Source: JAAUTS01 sp038250235
Lineage (GTDB): Bacteria; Verrucomicrobiota; Verrucomicrobiia; Methylacidiphilales; JAAUTS01
DNA: 64,000 nt
Direction of reading: 5' to 3'
Assembly: GCA_038250235.1 (NCBI GenBank)
Contig: JBBSCO010000003.1
Coordinates: 1 to 64,000 of the forward strand
Part shown: in pieces, positions 62,914 to 64,000 of the stretch
Layout: every line of letters starts with the position of its first letter
Numbering within the stretch: position 1 is the first letter of the stretch
Made by a program: the position numbers and the translations under genes
The notes under the pieces: generated by a model
What the model was told of the DNA's origin: nothing
The model's input: only the letters and a program-made list of their open reading frames with translations
Databases searched by the model: none

Positions 62914-63729
62914 TCAGACCAGCACGATAGTGGGCGTTGCACGGTCAGGATAGGTCCGGTGAATCCGGACATGACTGACACCCATCTCCTGAAATTTTCT
63001 CAAGACAGCCGCTTCGGCCAATTCATGCCGGTTGCAGTCTTCGCTCAGATGACCCAGGAACAGATCCTTCAGGCGCTCAGTCACTATCTGCCCAACAACT
63101 TCCGCAGCGGCTTCATTGGAAAGATGCCCGTGTCTGGCCAGAATACGCTGCTTGACCGACCATGGCCGCTTGGTGTCCGCTTTTAAAAGTTCCAGATCGT
63201 GGTTGGCTTCCAGCACCAGAACATCCGCCAGTCTCACCCGCTCAACCACCAGTTTGGTGGCATATCCCAGATCCGTCAAAAAACCCACGGTCCGCAATCC
63301 ATCCGAAAACGTATACCCCACCGGCTCATAGGCATCATGAGGAATCGGAAAAGTCACAACCCGCAGGGAGCCCAGGACAAAAGTGCCGCCCGTTTCAAAC
63401 AGTTGCCAGTTCGCGTAGCTTCCGAGATCCTTCTGTAATGAATCAGCAGTCAGTTTGTTAGAATAGACAGGAATGTTCTTGCGCCGGGCCAACACCGGCA
63501 GCCCCATCGTGTGGTCGGAATGCTCATGGGTCAGAAAAACAGCCCGTATCTCTTCCAGACTTCTCCCCAAGGCCTGAAGCCGCTCGCTGATTTTTTTTCC
63601 GCTCAAACCCGCATCCACCAGATAGGCCTCTGCGCCCAGTTCCAGAAGAGCACAGTTCCCACTGCTTCCACTGGCCAGGATCGTCAGACGAAATGCTGTG
63701 CTCCCGTCTATTTCCAATCTTTCATCCAT
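62914..63729 (-). CDS. Metallo-beta-lactamase-fold hydrolase, YycJ/WalJ-like
   Basis: The 271-residue protein begins with LTILASGSSGNCALLEL and has the metal motif FLTHEHSDHTMGLP, then PIPHDAYEPVGY and EANHDLELLKAD, matching the YycJ/WalJ family. Members are nucleases or hydrolases linked to DNA repair and, in Gram-positive bacteria, to the WalRK operon. Activity here is not known. It is divergent from rpoN. Confidence 0.92.
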   Translation of the reverse strand: MDERLEIDGSTAFRLTILASGSSGNCALLELGAEAYLVDAGLSGKKISERLQALGRSLEEIRAVFLTHEHSDHTMGLPVLARRKNIPVYSNKLTADSLQKDLGSYANWQLFETGGTFVLGSLRVVTFPIPHDAYEPVGYTFSDGLRTVGFLTDLGYATKLVVERVRLADVLVLEANHDLELLKADTKRPWSVKQRILARHGHLSNEAAAEVVGQIVTERLKDLFLGHLSEDCNRHELAEAAVLRKFQEMGVSHVRIHRTYPDRATPTIVLV

Positions 63730-63792
63730 AAGTTCAACCCCTTCCTCTGCTTTTAGACAGTGTCATGGCAGAGCATTCCTCGGCAAAAAATA

Positions 63793-63808
63793 TGGCATAG
63801 ATCATGCT
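63793..63808 (+). promoter_or_regulatory. Sigma-54-like promoter upstream of rpoN
   Basis: TGGCATAGATCATGCT has GG (63794-63795) and GC (63806-63807) exactly 10 nt apart. It matches TGGCAC-N5-TTGC except for a T in place of the last C of the -24 box and an A in place of the first T of TTGC. The start would lie near 63819, 27 nt before the ATG of rpoN. Self-regulation is possible. Confidence 0.5.
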
Positions 63809-63845
63809 TGTGTTTATTTGTCTCCGCCCGCTAAGATAGTAGCCG

Positions 63846-64000
63846 ATGGCAGGAATCGGACTACAGCAGAATATCAGCCTCTCACAGACGCTGTCACCCC
63901 AAATGCAGCAATCCCTGCATTTCCTGCAGGCTCCCATCATGGAACTGCGCACCCTGCTTCAGCAGGAAATGGAAACCAACCCTGTCCTGGAAGAAAAAAC
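63846..64000 (+). CDS. rpoN: RNA polymerase sigma-54 factor, N-terminal part
   Basis: The window ends inside this gene after 51 complete codons. They read MAGIGLQQNISLSQTLSPQM and continue QQSLHFLQAPIMELRTLL, then QQEMETNPVLEE. This is region I of sigma-54 (compare the LTPQLQQAIKLLQ and LEENPLLE segments of known RpoN), the part that blocks open complex formation until an activator ATPase acts. Its presence makes the sigma-54-type promoters at 19144 and 63793 meaningful. Confidence 0.9.
   Translation, partial: MAGIGLQQNISLSQTLSPQMQQSLHFLQAPIMELRTLLQQEMETNPVLEEK

Overview
The window is about 64 kb of a Gram-negative, free-living bacterial chromosome of moderate GC content. The best guess is the PVC group, probably Verrucomicrobiota. 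This is inferred from gene style: a filamentous haemagglutinin-like exoprotein with a FecR partner, WxxGxW-repeat proteins, paired DUF4388-FHA proteins, Hanks-type kinases, membrane-anchored DUF2726 proteins, long-form IspH and DUF1287/DUF1189 proteins. No rRNA or tRNA gene was recognised, so placement below phylum is not possible from this sequence. Most of the DNA is densely packed, intact genes, with one clear pseudogene and one short terminal-inverted-repeat element.

Layout. 0-5.6 kb (minus): a FecR-domain protein and a very large TPS-type exoprotein running off the left edge. 5.8-19 kb: a 1989-aa alpha-2-macroglobulin with an intact thioester, a DUF4388-FHA protein, mpl (peptidoglycan recycling), ispH, a Trm112-like and tandem DsrE-like pair, a dienelactone hydrolase and a lipid-kinase homologue. 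19-26 kb: a near-perfect sigma-54 promoter ahead of a WxxGxW/Gln-rich envelope protein, then a MYG1-family protein, a GT61 glycosyltransferase and an orphan TAXI receptor. 26-32 kb: an RRM RNA-binding protein, a hypothetical helical protein, a small lipoprotein, two DUF2726 paralogues, a pseudopilin and an ABC exporter. 32-36.6 kb: an alpha/beta hydrolase, a decayed YHYH gene, and a divergon of a kinase/M50 protease operon with a small acidic protein. 36.6-48.8 kb: uvrA, a TPR protein, a STAS/SpoIIE-phosphatase pair leading into grpE-dnaJ-rsmE, and a metallophosphoesterase-thyA-folA operon. 48.8-54.4 kb: a MITE-like element, a second DUF4388-FHA protein, an MnmD-like methyltransferase, an L,D-transpeptidase, yajQ, an FKBP isomerase and a second RRM protein. 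54.7-64 kb: DUF1189, DUF1287, ExbB/ExbD, an OlsF-like acyltransferase, a transmembrane kinase, a HAD phosphatase, two metallo-beta-lactamase-fold proteins, msrA, and the start of rpoN at the right edge.

Themes. Phospho-signalling recurs: two Ser/Thr kinases, two DUF4388-FHA phosphothreonine readers, and a PP2C/STAS partner-switch pair whose transcription probably continues into the chaperone genes. The second theme is sigma-54: the factor itself begins at 63846 behind a sigma-54-like promoter of its own, and the best sigma-54 promoter in the window lies at 19144. It fires either into a leaderless 27-residue membrane peptide or into the leader of the WxxGxW protein.

Limits. Everything is from reading the sequence. 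Family names are from memory of motifs, start codons are uncertain where noted, and no similarity search was run.
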